DNA of 64,000 nucleotides, taken from Flavobacteriales bacterium. GTDB lineage: Bacteria; Bacteroidota; Bacteroidia; Flavobacteriales_D; Parvicellaceae. Below, one piece after another: positions 1 to 9,700 of the stretch. The DNA lies in contig JAOASC010000026.1 of assembly GCA_025210295.1 (NCBI GenBank), positions 124,001-188,000 on the forward strand, written 5' to 3'. Position numbers and translations under genes: made by a program. Below the pieces are notes generated by a model. It worked only from the letters and a program-made list of their open reading frames with translations. It did not search any database and was not told where the DNA came from. Numbering within the stretch: the stretch's first letter is position 1; the number at the start of each line of letters is the position of its first letter.

Positions 1-1
1 G

Positions 2-2029
2 TTTTATCCACAATTGATTGAAAGCTTATTTTTAGGAACGAACTACAACATAACAGCAGAGTCGAAAGAAACGATTCATGTGCCAGTTAACTTGAGTATT
101 CCTCAGCAAAATATTATTAAGTCTGCCTATCAGAATAATATCACACTTGCAGTTGGGCCTCCAGGAACAGGGAAGTCATTTACGATAGCAAGCATAGCTG
201 TTGATGCAATAGCGAATGGAAAATCGGTGTTAATAGCCTCAAAAAACGATCAAGCTCTTAAAGTCATTGCCGAAAAACTGGAAAAGGACTTCTTTGCTAA
301 AGAGAATATCATTTCTGGTGGGGAGAAATATTTTGTAAGAAAACTGTTGAATAAGTTTAAAGATATCTTGAATGGCGTAGCTGATGATAGTTATTATGAT
401 TCTTTAAGAAAGGAGGTTAAAGCACAACACAAGTCATTAAGAAAAATCAATGCTGCAATACATAGGTTAGAAGAGAAGATAAAGGAAAAGTCTAATGATG
501 AATTGGAAGTAACAGAGCTACTATTATCGGAAGATAACTGGTCAAAAAAGATCAAATTGTTTTTTAAAAGTAGAACAATCAAAAACCTTGAAGAGTTAGA
601 AAGAGATATCAGTACCTTAGCTCATCAAATAGAGTTAAGAAAAGAATGGATGAAACATTTGTTGCTTTGTATTGCTAACTTAAGAGTTGCGGAAGCGATA
701 AGAGATACTCAGACCAGAGAAGTTTTCAAAAAAATGGTTAAAGTAATTGAGTCGGATTCAGGTTTAGAAAAGGAGTCATTATTTTATTCTTTAGATTTTA
801 AAAAGGTCTTAAAAGCTTTTCCTATTTGGTTGGTCAACTTAAAAGAGCTTAATCAATACTTGCCACTTCAGGATGGAATTTTTGATTTAGTGGTTATGGA
901 TGAAGCGACGCAATGTGATATTGCCAGTTCCATTCCATTGTTGTTTCGAGGAAAAAGAGCAGTTATTGTAGGAGATCCTAAACAGTTGCGACACGTTTCT
1001 TTTCTTGCATACGACACTCAACAAGAGTTAGCAATAAAATACGGTGTAGAAAAGTTTAATTCGAAATTATTAGATTACCGAAACGCTAGTATTTTAGATG
1101 TAGTAATGGAAACAATTACAGCTCAAAATCAGGTTCATTACCTCGATGAACATTATCGAAGTATGCCAGATATAGTCGAGTTTAGTAATGAGGAGTTTTA
1201 TAATAACTCGTTAAACATTATGACTTTCAAATCAAAAAATGATTTAGAAGAAAATATCGAAATTCAGTATTGTAGTGGAGAGCGAAAAAATAACGGAGTT
1301 AATCAGGGAGAAATAGATGCTATTTTTAACAAAATAAAACATAACCTTTCTCTAAAAGAAGAACGTTATAGTGTGGGAATTATCTCTCCATTTGCCAATC
1401 AAGTCAAAGCAATACAAAAGCAAGTTAGTACAGCCTTTAAGGTAGAAGAATTGAACAAAATAGATTTGTTAGTTGGAACGCCCTATCATTTCCAAGGAGA
1501 AGAAAGAGATGAAGTACATCTATCATTTACTGTAGATGAGTATACAGCAGGCAATGTTTATACTTATTTAAATAAGGAAGATGTTTTTAATGTAGCGATA
1601 ACTCGTGCAAGAAAACGGCAATATATTTACCTTTCAATCGATACCATACCCCATGATTCTTATCATTTATTGCATCGGTATATTCGTTCAATTAAAAACG
1701 AAGAATTAGCTAATTTCAAGACCACCAATACATTGGATTATTTCTTGAATGAAGTCAAAGATTGGTTAAAGGAATTGGAAGTAACTGTATTTGTCGCTAG
1801 AGAGCTTGCTGGGGTAACGATCGATCTTCTGGTAGAAAGGGGGGATCAGTTATACGCCATAGATTTAGTAGGTTATCCAGGAGTCTATCAAGCAACATTT
1901 CCTATTGAAAAATACAAAACCTTATACCGAATGGGGGTAGAAGTAGTTGTTGTACCTTTTAGTTTTTGGTATCGTAAAAATGAAGCATGTAAAACATTTT
2001 TGATAGACAAATTCAAGTTGAACAGATAA
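2..2029 (+). CDS. Superfamily 1 DNA/RNA helicase with C-terminal nuclease-like domain (5' partial)
   Basis: The reading frame is open to the left edge, so the gene starts outside the window; the TTG at 14 is only the first possible start inside it. The visible part carries a complete SF1 helicase core of the AAA_11/AAA_12 (Dna2/Upf1-like) kind: Walker A GPPGTGKS near residue 53, the Walker B variant MDEATQ, GDPKQL, a YRSMP motif, a GTPYHFQGEE motif and motif VI VAITRARKR. A coiled-coil-like insert lies between Walker A and Walker B. The last 100 residues (TIDLLVERGDQLYAIDLVG and what follows) look like a PD-(D/E)XK-fold domain of the kind fused to such helicases (REase_MTES_1575-like), but the usual ExK position reads D-L, so cleavage activity is doubtful. 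Inference: a nucleic-acid remodelling or defence/repair helicase. Helicase is secure; the nuclease fold is a judgement from pattern. Confidence 0.85.
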   Translation, partial: FYPQLIESLFLGTNYNITAESKETIHVPVNLSIPQQNIIKSAYQNNITLAVGPPGTGKSFTIASIAVDAIANGKSVLIASKNDQALKVIAEKLEKDFFAKENIISGGEKYFVRKLLNKFKDILNGVADDSYYDSLRKEVKAQHKSLRKINAAIHRLEEKIKEKSNDELEVTELLLSEDNWSKKIKLFFKSRTIKNLEELERDISTLAHQIELRKEWMKHLLLCIANLRVAEAIRDTQTREVFKKMVKVIESDSGLEKESLFYSLDFKKVLKAFPIWLVNLKELNQYLPLQDGIFDLVVMDEATQCDIASSIPLLFRGKRAVIVGDPKQLRHVSFLAYDTQQELAIKYGVEKFNSKLLDYRNASILDVVMETITAQNQVHYLDEHYRSMPDIVEFSNEEFYNNSLNIMTFKSKNDLEENIEIQYCSGERKNNGVNQGEIDAIFNKIKHNLSLKEERYSVGIISPFANQVKAIQKQVSTAFKVEELNKIDLLVGTPYHFQGEERDEVHLSFTVDEYTAGNVYTYLNKEDVFNVAITRARKRQYIYLSIDTIPHDSYHLLHRYIRSIKNEELANFKTTNTLDYFLNEVKDWLKELEVTVFVARELAGVTIDLLVERGDQLYAIDLVGYPGVYQATFPIEKYKTLYRMGVEVVVVPFSFWYRKNEACKTFLIDKFKLNR

Positions 2030-2071
2030 AGCTTGTTATTTAGAATGATTAAAAATACCGTTTTTGTGGTA

Positions 2072-2102
2072 TTGTAGAGTTTCTTTTCGAGAACTACTTT
2101 TG
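2072..2102 (+). promoter_or_regulatory. Bacteroidota-type promoter of the imelysin operon
   Basis: TTG at 2072-2074, a 20-base spacer, then TACTTTTG at 2095-2102, fitting the -33 TTG / -7 TAnnTTTG consensus of the Bacteroidota primary sigma factor. It sits 32 bases ahead of the imelysin ATG. Confidence 0.6.
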
Positions 2103-2134
2103 CCGTCAATTTAAAATCAATCTAAATAACAATT

Positions 2135-3403
2135 ATGAATACAAAAACATTAACATTACTAGCAATAAGTTCGGCTGTAGCGTTTGGAAGTTGTAAGAAA
2201 AAAGGATGTACGGATGAAACCGCAACTAACTATAGTGAAGAAGCAAAGAAAGATGATGGTTCATGTGAATACTCAATTTTAGTTCAGAATAAAGAATTAA
2301 TTAGTCAAGTTAAAGCGAATTATGCAAATATTGTTTATCAATCCTATTTGGATGCTTACAATAAAGCGGGAGATTTAAAAACAGCAATTATTGCATTTGT
2401 AGATAACCCATCTCAAAATGGTTTAGATAATGCGAAGCAAGCATGGTTAGATGCACGAGAACCTTATGGACAAACAGAAGTTTATCGTTTTGCTAATGGA
2501 CCTATTGATGCTGAAGATGGTCCAGAGGGATTATTAAATGCTTGGCCATTAGATGAGGGATATGTTGATTATATTGCAGGAAACGCAACGTCTGGAATTA
2601 TTAATGATGTAGCAGGATATCCAACATTAAGCGCAAGTGTTTTAGAAGCTGCAAATGAGGCTGGAGCTGCAGAAAATGTATCAATAGGATACCATGCTAT
2701 TGAATTTTTATTGTGGGGACAGGATGATGCCAATACAGCATTGCAAACTGCAGGTCAAAGACCTTATACTGATTATGTTACTGGAGGTGCAGGTACAGCT
2801 TCTAATCAAGATAGAAGAGGACAATATTTAAAAATTTGTGCAACTTTATTAGTCGATCATTTAGAATTAATGGTAAATGATTGGAACCCAAATGGAGGAA
2901 GTAATTATTACTCAACTTTTATGGGATTATCAGATGCTAAAGTTGTGACCAACATTATTACAGGTATGGCAACTTTAAGTAAGTCAGAATTAGCAGGAGA
3001 AAGAGTTTTTGTTGCTTTACAAAATCAAAATCAAGAAGATGAGCATTCTTGTTTTGCCGATAATACTCACCGAGATATTATTACCAATGCTGATGGAATT
3101 AGAAACGTTTATACAGGTAGCTATACTAAAGTTGATGGTTCTGTTGTTTCTGGAAAAGGAATAAAAGATTTAATTACAGCAGTTAATACTTCAATTGCAG
3201 GAGAATTAAATACTTTATTTTCAGATGTCAATAGTGCAGTGAATGCTATTCCCGTTCCTTTTGATCATGGTTTAACTCAGGAAAGTGTAGGTGGAACTGG
3301 GCCAATTATGACAAGTGTCACAAAATTACAAGCACAAGGAGATAAACTTGTTGAAGCAGGAGCTGCAATTGGTATTTCAATTAGTACTGCATTACCTGAA
3401 TAG
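2135..3403 (+). CDS. Imelysin-family lipoprotein (peptidase M75-like, IrpA-type)
   Basis: A 422-residue exported lipoprotein. The signal peptide ends in a lipobox with Cys20 (AFGSC), so the protein should be anchored in the envelope. Directly after it lies the short CTDETATNY...DDGSCEY cysteine/acidic motif common at the N-terminus of Bacteroidota surface proteins. The imelysin signature GxHxxE is present as GYHAIE (Gly185, His187, Glu190). Imelysins were once called insulin-cleaving proteases, but structural work suggests a metal- or iron-uptake role rather than proteolysis. It is the first gene of a four-gene run with a methyltransferase, a di-heme oxidoreductase and a second imelysin, a known type of partnership apart from the methyltransferase. 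A terminator-like hairpin follows it, so downstream genes may be read through at a lower level. Confidence 0.9.
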   Translation: MNTKTLTLLAISSAVAFGSCKKKGCTDETATNYSEEAKKDDGSCEYSILVQNKELISQVKANYANIVYQSYLDAYNKAGDLKTAIIAFVDNPSQNGLDNAKQAWLDAREPYGQTEVYRFANGPIDAEDGPEGLLNAWPLDEGYVDYIAGNATSGIINDVAGYPTLSASVLEAANEAGAAENVSIGYHAIEFLLWGQDDANTALQTAGQRPYTDYVTGGAGTASNQDRRGQYLKICATLLVDHLELMVNDWNPNGGSNYYSTFMGLSDAKVVTNIITGMATLSKSELAGERVFVALQNQNQEDEHSCFADNTHRDIITNADGIRNVYTGSYTKVDGSVVSGKGIKDLITAVNTSIAGELNTLFSDVNSAVNAIPVPFDHGLTQESVGGTGPIMTSVTKLQAQGDKLVEAGAAIGISISTALPE

Positions 3404-3437
3404 AAGACGCTATATAACGCTGGTTTTTATAAAGTAA

Positions 3438-3469
3438 ACAAAAGAGGTTTAATAAAAAACCTCTTTTGT
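3438..3469 (+). terminator. Terminator-like hairpin after the first imelysin gene
   Basis: Inverted repeat of about 12 bases (acaaaagaggtt / aacctcttttgt) around an A-rich loop, ending in T-rich sequence. It lies between the imelysin gene and the methyltransferase gene, so it may attenuate rather than fully separate the two. Confidence 0.6.
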
Positions 3470-3492
3470 TGTTTGAATAAAAAAACGACATC

Positions 3493-4194
3493 ATGGATCA
3501 TCAAAAAAAGATAGAACTAACATCAATCAATATCTTAGAGTTGGAAAAGCAACTAAGCTGTCCATCGGGAGAAAGCGGTGTTGCAGTCTCTAAGGTTATG
3601 AACGAGACCAATTTTAATATGTCACTTGATTCTATAAAACAATTAGAATTAGGTCACGATGACTTTATTCTAGAAATAGGTCATGGAAATTGTGGACATT
3701 TGCCTAAAGTGTTTGAGTTGGGAGGGAATAACATCTCTTATTTTGGGATAGAAATTTCTGAAACAATGAAATTAGAAGCTGAAAAGCTTAATCGAATAAG
3801 TAGAGCAAATCAAAGGGCATCTTTTTATCTTTATGATGGGAATAGAATACCTTTTTCTGAAGACTCATTTGATAAAGTGATGACCGTAAATACAATATAC
3901 TTTTGGAAAAAACCAATTGATTTTTTATTAGAAATAGGAAGAGTAGTGCGACCTAATGGAATTTTTGCTTTGACTTTTGTAGAAGAACAATCAATGAAGA
4001 GCTTGCCATTTGTTAGGGAACGCTTTAATCTATTTAGTAAAAGTAAATTAAGATTGCTTATTAGTAAAACTGAATGGAAGTTGATAACGTTTGTTGATCA
4101 ATATGAGAGGGTGAAAAGTAAAACAGGAGAGTGGGTCGATAGACATTTTATTGTGGCAAAATTAAGCAATCAAAAAAAGGAGTTGGAGTCATGA
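3493..4194 (+). CDS. Class I SAM-dependent methyltransferase
   Basis: A 233-residue cytoplasmic protein without a signal peptide. It shows the Rossmann methyltransferase order: motif I LEIGHGNCGHLP (about residue 57), an acidic residue at the end of strand 2 (GIEIS), DGNRIPFSEDSFDKV as motif III/IV and the Methyltransf_11-type LLEIGRVVRPNG segment. The substrate cannot be read from the sequence. Its stop overlaps the start of the di-heme oxidoreductase gene by four bases (ATGA), so the two are translationally coupled. A cytoplasmic methyltransferase embedded in a set of exported imelysin and cytochrome-like proteins is unusual. It might modify a cofactor or small molecule linked to the module, but that is inference. 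Confidence 0.85.
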   Translation: MDHQKKIELTSINILELEKQLSCPSGESGVAVSKVMNETNFNMSLDSIKQLELGHDDFILEIGHGNCGHLPKVFELGGNNISYFGIEISETMKLEAEKLNRISRANQRASFYLYDGNRIPFSEDSFDKVMTVNTIYFWKKPIDFLLEIGRVVRPNGIFALTFVEEQSMKSLPFVRERFNLFSKSKLRLLISKTEWKLITFVDQYERVKSKTGEWVDRHFIVAKLSNQKKELES

Positions 4195-5585
4195 AATATG
4201 TGTATTTAGTTGTAGTAATTTTTCTTTTTTCTTGTAAGAAAGATCAGGCTAAAGATCCAAATATTGCTGATTACGAACCTGGAGAAGAGCTCCCGGGAGG
4301 TGATCAAACCGGAGGAAACCATTCAGAAAACGCTTTTAGTTTTGCAATACCAGGTTTATTCGGAGGAGATGAATTAAATTTTTTTGTTGGAGATTCATTT
4401 TTTAATCAAAATTGGGTTTCTGCTCCTGCTTCAACAACTGCTAGAGATGGTCTAGGACCAACTTTTAATTCAAGGTCTTGTTCTGGATGTCACCCAAAAG
4501 ATGGTAGAGGTCGGCCACCAGAATACCAAGGAGAAAAATCTGTAGGTTTACTATTGAGGTTGAGTAAATCTGGTATTGGAAATCATGGTGAGCCTTTAGG
4601 TACGGATAACTACGGGACACAGTTAAATGATATTGGTATATACGGAATTAGTGAGGAGGGAGAAATCCAGATAATTTATAATGAAATACAAGGAAACTAT
4701 GACGATGGAGAGGCTTATTCTTTGAGAGCTCCTACCTATTCGATTGTTAATACAAATTATGGCCCACTTCCAGCTGACTTAATGATCTCACCAAGAGTGG
4801 GGCAACAAATGATCGGGCTAGGGTTATTGGAAGCTATTACAGATCACGATCTTTTAAGTCATGTTGATGAAGAAGACTCAGATCAAGATGGAATTTCAGG
4901 TAAAGTAAATTATGTGTGGAATGTAGAAACTAATACAACAACATTAGGCCGTTTTGGGTGGAAAGCTAATGAACCAACGCTAAAACAACAAACTGCAGGA
5001 GCATTTTTAGGTGATATAGGAATAACCACTTCTCTTTTTCCTTTTAACAATTGTCCGAGTACTCAGGTCGATTGTGGACAACAACCGAATGGAGGAACGC
5101 CTGAATTGGAAGATGAAGATTTAGATTTTACGACTTTGTATGTCAGTACATTGGCTGTTCCAAGTCGATTAAGAGCTAAAGAAGAAAAAGTGTTAAGAGG
5201 TAAAAAGATCTTTAATGAAATAGGTTGTGTTAAATGCCATGTAGCAAGTTATCGGACAGGTAATCATCCAACATTTACGGCTTTATCACATCAAAAAATA
5301 TGGCCATATACAGATTTGCTTTTACATGATATGGGAGAAGGTTTAGCCGATAATCGTCCAGATTTTTTAGCTGACGGAAACGAATGGCGTACACCTCCAT
5401 TATGGGGAATTGGATTATTTCAAACAGTCAATAAACACACGTATTATTTGCATGACGGACGAGCAAGAAATCTTTCCGAAGCAATCTTATGGCATGGAGG
5501 AGAAGGAGAACAAGCCAAAAACAAGTTTAAAGCACTCAATAAAGAGGAACGAACATATTTATTAGAATTTTTAAATTCATTATAA
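4191..5585 (+). CDS. Di-heme oxidoreductase-like lipoprotein (DHOR/DUF1111, 'thiol oxidoreductase' family)
   Basis: A 464-residue lipoprotein (lipobox FLFSC, Cys14) with two covalent haem-binding CxxCH motifs: CSGCH at residues 97-101 and CVKCH at residues 346-350. This matches the DUF1111 family, distant relatives of di-haem cytochrome c peroxidases; the first site is followed by the conserved KDGRGRPP stretch. The C-terminal part has the family's WRTPPLWGIG and YYLHDGRARNL segments. It starts on the ATGA overlap with the methyltransferase and ends two bases before the second imelysin gene, so the three are co-translated. DUF1111 proteins commonly sit between imelysin genes; a redox step in metal (iron or copper) handling is the usual suggestion and is unproven. 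Confidence 0.9.
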   Translation: MKYVYLVVVIFLFSCKKDQAKDPNIADYEPGEELPGGDQTGGNHSENAFSFAIPGLFGGDELNFFVGDSFFNQNWVSAPASTTARDGLGPTFNSRSCSGCHPKDGRGRPPEYQGEKSVGLLLRLSKSGIGNHGEPLGTDNYGTQLNDIGIYGISEEGEIQIIYNEIQGNYDDGEAYSLRAPTYSIVNTNYGPLPADLMISPRVGQQMIGLGLLEAITDHDLLSHVDEEDSDQDGISGKVNYVWNVETNTTTLGRFGWKANEPTLKQQTAGAFLGDIGITTSLFPFNNCPSTQVDCGQQPNGGTPELEDEDLDFTTLYVSTLAVPSRLRAKEEKVLRGKKIFNEIGCVKCHVASYRTGNHPTFTALSHQKIWPYTDLLLHDMGEGLADNRPDFLADGNEWRTPPLWGIGLFQTVNKHTYYLHDGRARNLSEAILWHGGEGEQAKNKFKALNKEERTYLLEFLNSL

Positions 5586-5587
5586 CA

Positions 5588-6649
5588 ATGACTAAATACA
5601 ATATATTGTTGATAACAATCTTACTTGTCTTTGCGACATGTAAAAGAAAAGAAACAATCAAAGAAAATACATTTGATAAAGAGATGATGTTGAGAGGAAT
5701 AGCCGATAATTATATTCTTCAACGTATAAAAGCCTTTGATCAGGTTGCTGTTGAATTGGAAGAGGCTGTTGCCCTTTTTGTAGATTCTGTTACACTCAAT
5801 CATTTAGAGGTTGTAAAACATCAATGGAAAGTAACCAATAGAATTTATAAAGAATGTAGAATTTACAATATTGGAGCCATTAAGGAAACGTATGCGCACC
5901 TACGTATAGAGACTCGCCCCGCAAATTCAAGTTTTATAGAAAATAATATTGCCGATTCCTTGGCTGTAATTGATGATACTTATTTTGAAACAATTGGTTT
6001 CTCTTCAAAAGGATTGGGAGGAATTGAATATTTACTTTTCCATGATACCCCCCAAAATGTAATGAATGAGTTTCAGGAGGAACGAAGAAAAGCGTATTTA
6101 AAAGGGGCGGTAGATGATGTCACCAAAAACATGTCCATGATCTCCAATACCTGGAGAGATAGCTATTATCAACAGTTTTGTACAGCGGTTACTCCAGGTT
6201 TAGAATCTTCAGTTAATCTTATCGTCAATAAACTGGTTGAGGTTACTGAAAAGATTTATCAAGAAAAATTAGGAAAACCTCTGGGTAAAAAAGATGGAAT
6301 TGTTGATGCTAATAGAACTGAAGCCCCTTTAAGCAGACAATCTGTCCACTTTATTCAACACGAATTAACAGCTATTGAACATACCTTTAAAAATGGGCTA
6401 TACGATTATTTAGATGCAATGAAGTTGACCAAAAATAACGAGAAACTATCTAAGGTGATTCAATTACAAATTCAAAAAATTCAAACAACGATAGGGAAAA
6501 TAGACAGTATTGAAGAAGATATCAGCAATCAAACAGGTAAATCAGAGGTGCTATATGATGAATTCAAAACGTTGTTAGTTTTATTAAAAGTAGATGTGAT
6601 TAGTGGCTTGAATATTATCTTTATGATTAATGATAATGATGGAGATTAA
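5588..6649 (+). CDS. Second imelysin-family lipoprotein
   Basis: A 353-residue lipoprotein (lipobox FATC, Cys18) related to the imelysin at 2135. The signature region reads GLGGIEYLLF (Gly142 to Glu147): the Gly and Glu of GxHxxE are kept, but the histidine position is glycine (Gly144). Many second copies in imelysin/DUF1111 operons have this histidine-free form, which suggests the paired copies do not bind the ligand in the same way. It lies two bases after the di-heme oxidoreductase and ends the operon. No clear terminator follows before the secA promoter. Confidence 0.85.
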   Translation: MTKYNILLITILLVFATCKRKETIKENTFDKEMMLRGIADNYILQRIKAFDQVAVELEEAVALFVDSVTLNHLEVVKHQWKVTNRIYKECRIYNIGAIKETYAHLRIETRPANSSFIENNIADSLAVIDDTYFETIGFSSKGLGGIEYLLFHDTPQNVMNEFQEERRKAYLKGAVDDVTKNMSMISNTWRDSYYQQFCTAVTPGLESSVNLIVNKLVEVTEKIYQEKLGKPLGKKDGIVDANRTEAPLSRQSVHFIQHELTAIEHTFKNGLYDYLDAMKLTKNNEKLSKVIQLQIQKIQTTIGKIDSIEEDISNQTGKSEVLYDEFKTLLVLLKVDVISGLNIIFMINDNDGD

Positions 6650-6755
6650 GCCTTTCAATTCTTAAGAAAAGCCTTTTTGTCATGTTTTTTGTTTTGGTAT
6701 GAATTATGAATAGCTAAAAATCCATAAAAAGTACATAAATAACCGACAAATCCTT

Positions 6756-6763
6756 TACTTTTG
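6756..6763 (+). promoter_or_regulatory. Probable -7 element of the secA promoter
   Basis: TACTTTTG, an exact match to TAnnTTTG, 23 bases before the secA ATG. No good -33 TTG is visible, so only the -7 half is claimed. Confidence 0.5.
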
Positions 6764-6786
6764 TCAGTTCAAAATAAAAATAAGCA

Positions 6787-9700
6787 ATGATAAGCGGATT
6801 ATTAAAAAAGATATTTGGGGACAAATCCCAAAAAGATATAAAAGCTTTACAACCTTATGTTGATCAAATTAATGAAGTATTTCAACAATTAAAAGGGATT
6901 TCTGATGATGAACTAAGAGCAAAAACCATCGCGTTTAAAACCAAAATTTCAGAATATACAGCACAGACCCAAACTCAGATAAAGGAGTTAAAAGAACAAG
7001 CAAAAAGCCATACAATTTCGATTCACGATAAAGAGGGACTTTTCAATAAGATAGAAGAGTTAGAGAAAGAAGATGATGAATTGTTAGAAGAAGTGCTGTT
7101 GGAAATTTTACCTGAAGCATTTGCAGTTGTAAAAGAAACATCTAGACGTTTAGCAGAGAATAAAAAGTTAGTTGTTACGGCTAACGAAAACGATAAGAAG
7201 ATAGCTGCCAACAACGACTATGTAGAAATTGAGGGAGATAAAGCGATTTGGCATAATGAATGGGATGCTGCTGGAACCCAGGTTGTTTGGAATATGGTAC
7301 ACTATGATGTCCAGTTAATGGGAGGTAGTGCGTTACACCAAGGTAAAATTGCAGAGATGCAAACTGGAGAAGGGAAAACATTGGTTTCTACTTTACCCGT
7401 TTATTTAAATGCATTAGCAGGTAAAGGTGTCCACGTTGTTACGGTAAATGATTACTTAGCACGTCGTGATGCACAATGGATGGGGCCTTTATATGAGTTT
7501 CATGGAATGCGCGTTGATTGTATTGATAATCATCAACCACACTCTGAAGGAAGAATAAATGCCTATAAAGCAGATATTACGTTTGGAACCAACAATGAGT
7601 TTGGATTCGACTATTTAAGAGATAACATGGTGAGCTCACCAGAAGAAATCGTTCAACAAAAGCATCATTTTGCAATTATCGATGAGGTCGATTCTGTATT
7701 AGTTGATGATGCCAGAACACCTTTAATTATTTCTGGACCAACAGCAAGAGGTGGACAACAAGAGTTTGTTGAGTTAAAACCACAAATTGAACGTTTAGTT
7801 ACTGCACAACGTAAATTAATAACATCATTATTAAGTGAAGCAAAAACGAAGTTGACGAAAGCTGAAAAATCTCAAGATAAAAAAGAGATTAAAGCATTGC
7901 AGGAAGAAGGTGGATTAGCATTATTACGTTCGTATAGAGGATTGCCTAAAAATAAACCTTTAATTAAGTATTTAAGTGAGCCTGGTATCAAAGTTCAGTT
8001 GCAAAAAGTAGAAAACTTCTACATGCAAGATAATAACAAAGAAATGCCAAAAGCAGATGAGGTATTATACTTTGTAATTGATGAAAAAAGTAATACAATT
8101 GATCTGACTGAAAAAGGGATCGATTTAATTTCAGGAAAAGATAACCCTAATTTTTATGTACTACCTGATATCGGAGAGCAAACGGTTGAAATCGAAAACT
8201 CTGAAAAATCTGATGAAGAAAAATTAGCCGCTAAAGATGCTATGATGAGAGACTACACTGTAAAAGCAGAGCGTATTCACTCGATGAATCAGTTGTTAAA
8301 GGCTTATACACTTTTCGAAAAAGAGGTAGAATATATTGTTCAAGAAAACAAGGTGAAATTAGTCGATGAGCAAACAGGTCGTGTAATGGACGGTCGTCGT
8401 TATTCTGATGGATTACACCAAGCGATTGAAGCTAAAGAAAATGTAAAAGTTGAAGCAGCATCACAAACCTATGCTACTATTACATTACAGAATTTCTTCA
8501 GAATGTACCACAAATTAGCGGGGATGACTGGTACAGCCGAAACTGAAGCATCTGAGTTATGGGATATTTATAAATTAGATGTTGTAGTTGTACCTACCAA
8601 TAAGCCAATTGCAAGAAAAGATAAAGAAGATTTAGTTTATAAAACCGCTCGTGAAAAATACAATGGAATTATAGCAGAAGTTGAACGTCTAAGAAATTCA
8701 GGGAGACCAGTTTTAGTTGGTACTACTACAGTAGAAATTTCTGAATTATTAAGTAAGATGTTGAACATGCGTAAGATTCCACATCAAGTATTGAATGCAA
8801 AATTACACCAAAGTGAAGCTGAAGTAGTTGCTAAAGCAGGGCAACCAGGTACTGTAACTATTGCCACCAATATGGCAGGTCGTGGTACAGATATTAAGCT
8901 AGGAGAGGGAGTAAAAGAAGCAGGTGGTTTAGCAATTATTGGTACAGAACGTCACGATTCACGTCGTGTTGATAGACAGTTAAGAGGTCGTGCTGGTCGT
9001 CAGGGAGATCCAGGTTCTTCTCAGTTCTTTGTTTCTTTGGAGGATAACCTAATGCGTATGTTTGGTTCTGAAAGAATAGCCAAAATGATGGATAGAATGG
9101 GGCATAAAGAAGGGGAAGTTATTCAAGCTGGAATGATTACTAAATCTATCGAAAGAGCGCAAAAGAAAGTAGAAGAGAATAACTTTGGAATTCGTAAGCG
9201 TTTATTGGAGTTTGATGATGTTATGAACGCGCAAAGAACTGCCATTTATTCTAGAAGAAAAAATGCTTTATTTGGAGATAAATTAGACTTAGATTTAGAT
9301 AACATCTTTGATGAATTAGCAGAGCAATTAGTTAAAGAATACAAAAAGTCGAATGATTTTGAAGCGTTTAACTTGGGCGTGATTACTACTTTTGGAATGG
9401 AAGTGCCTGTAGAAGAAAACGAAGCAATGTCAATGGATTTTAACGCATTAACAGATGCTGTTTACCACAAAGCTGTTGAAACATATCAAAGAAAAGTAAA
9501 AACTAACCTTGCGAAGATTGAGCCAGTAGTTAAAAAAGTGTTTGAAGAGCAAGGGGAGAACTTTGAAACAATTCAAGTGCCGTTTACTGATGGTAAGAAG
9601 ATGATTAACTTAACAACGGCATTGAAAGAAGCAAATGATACAGATGGAGTAAGTGTTGTTAAAACATTAGAAAAACGTATCACTTTAGCATTGATAGATG

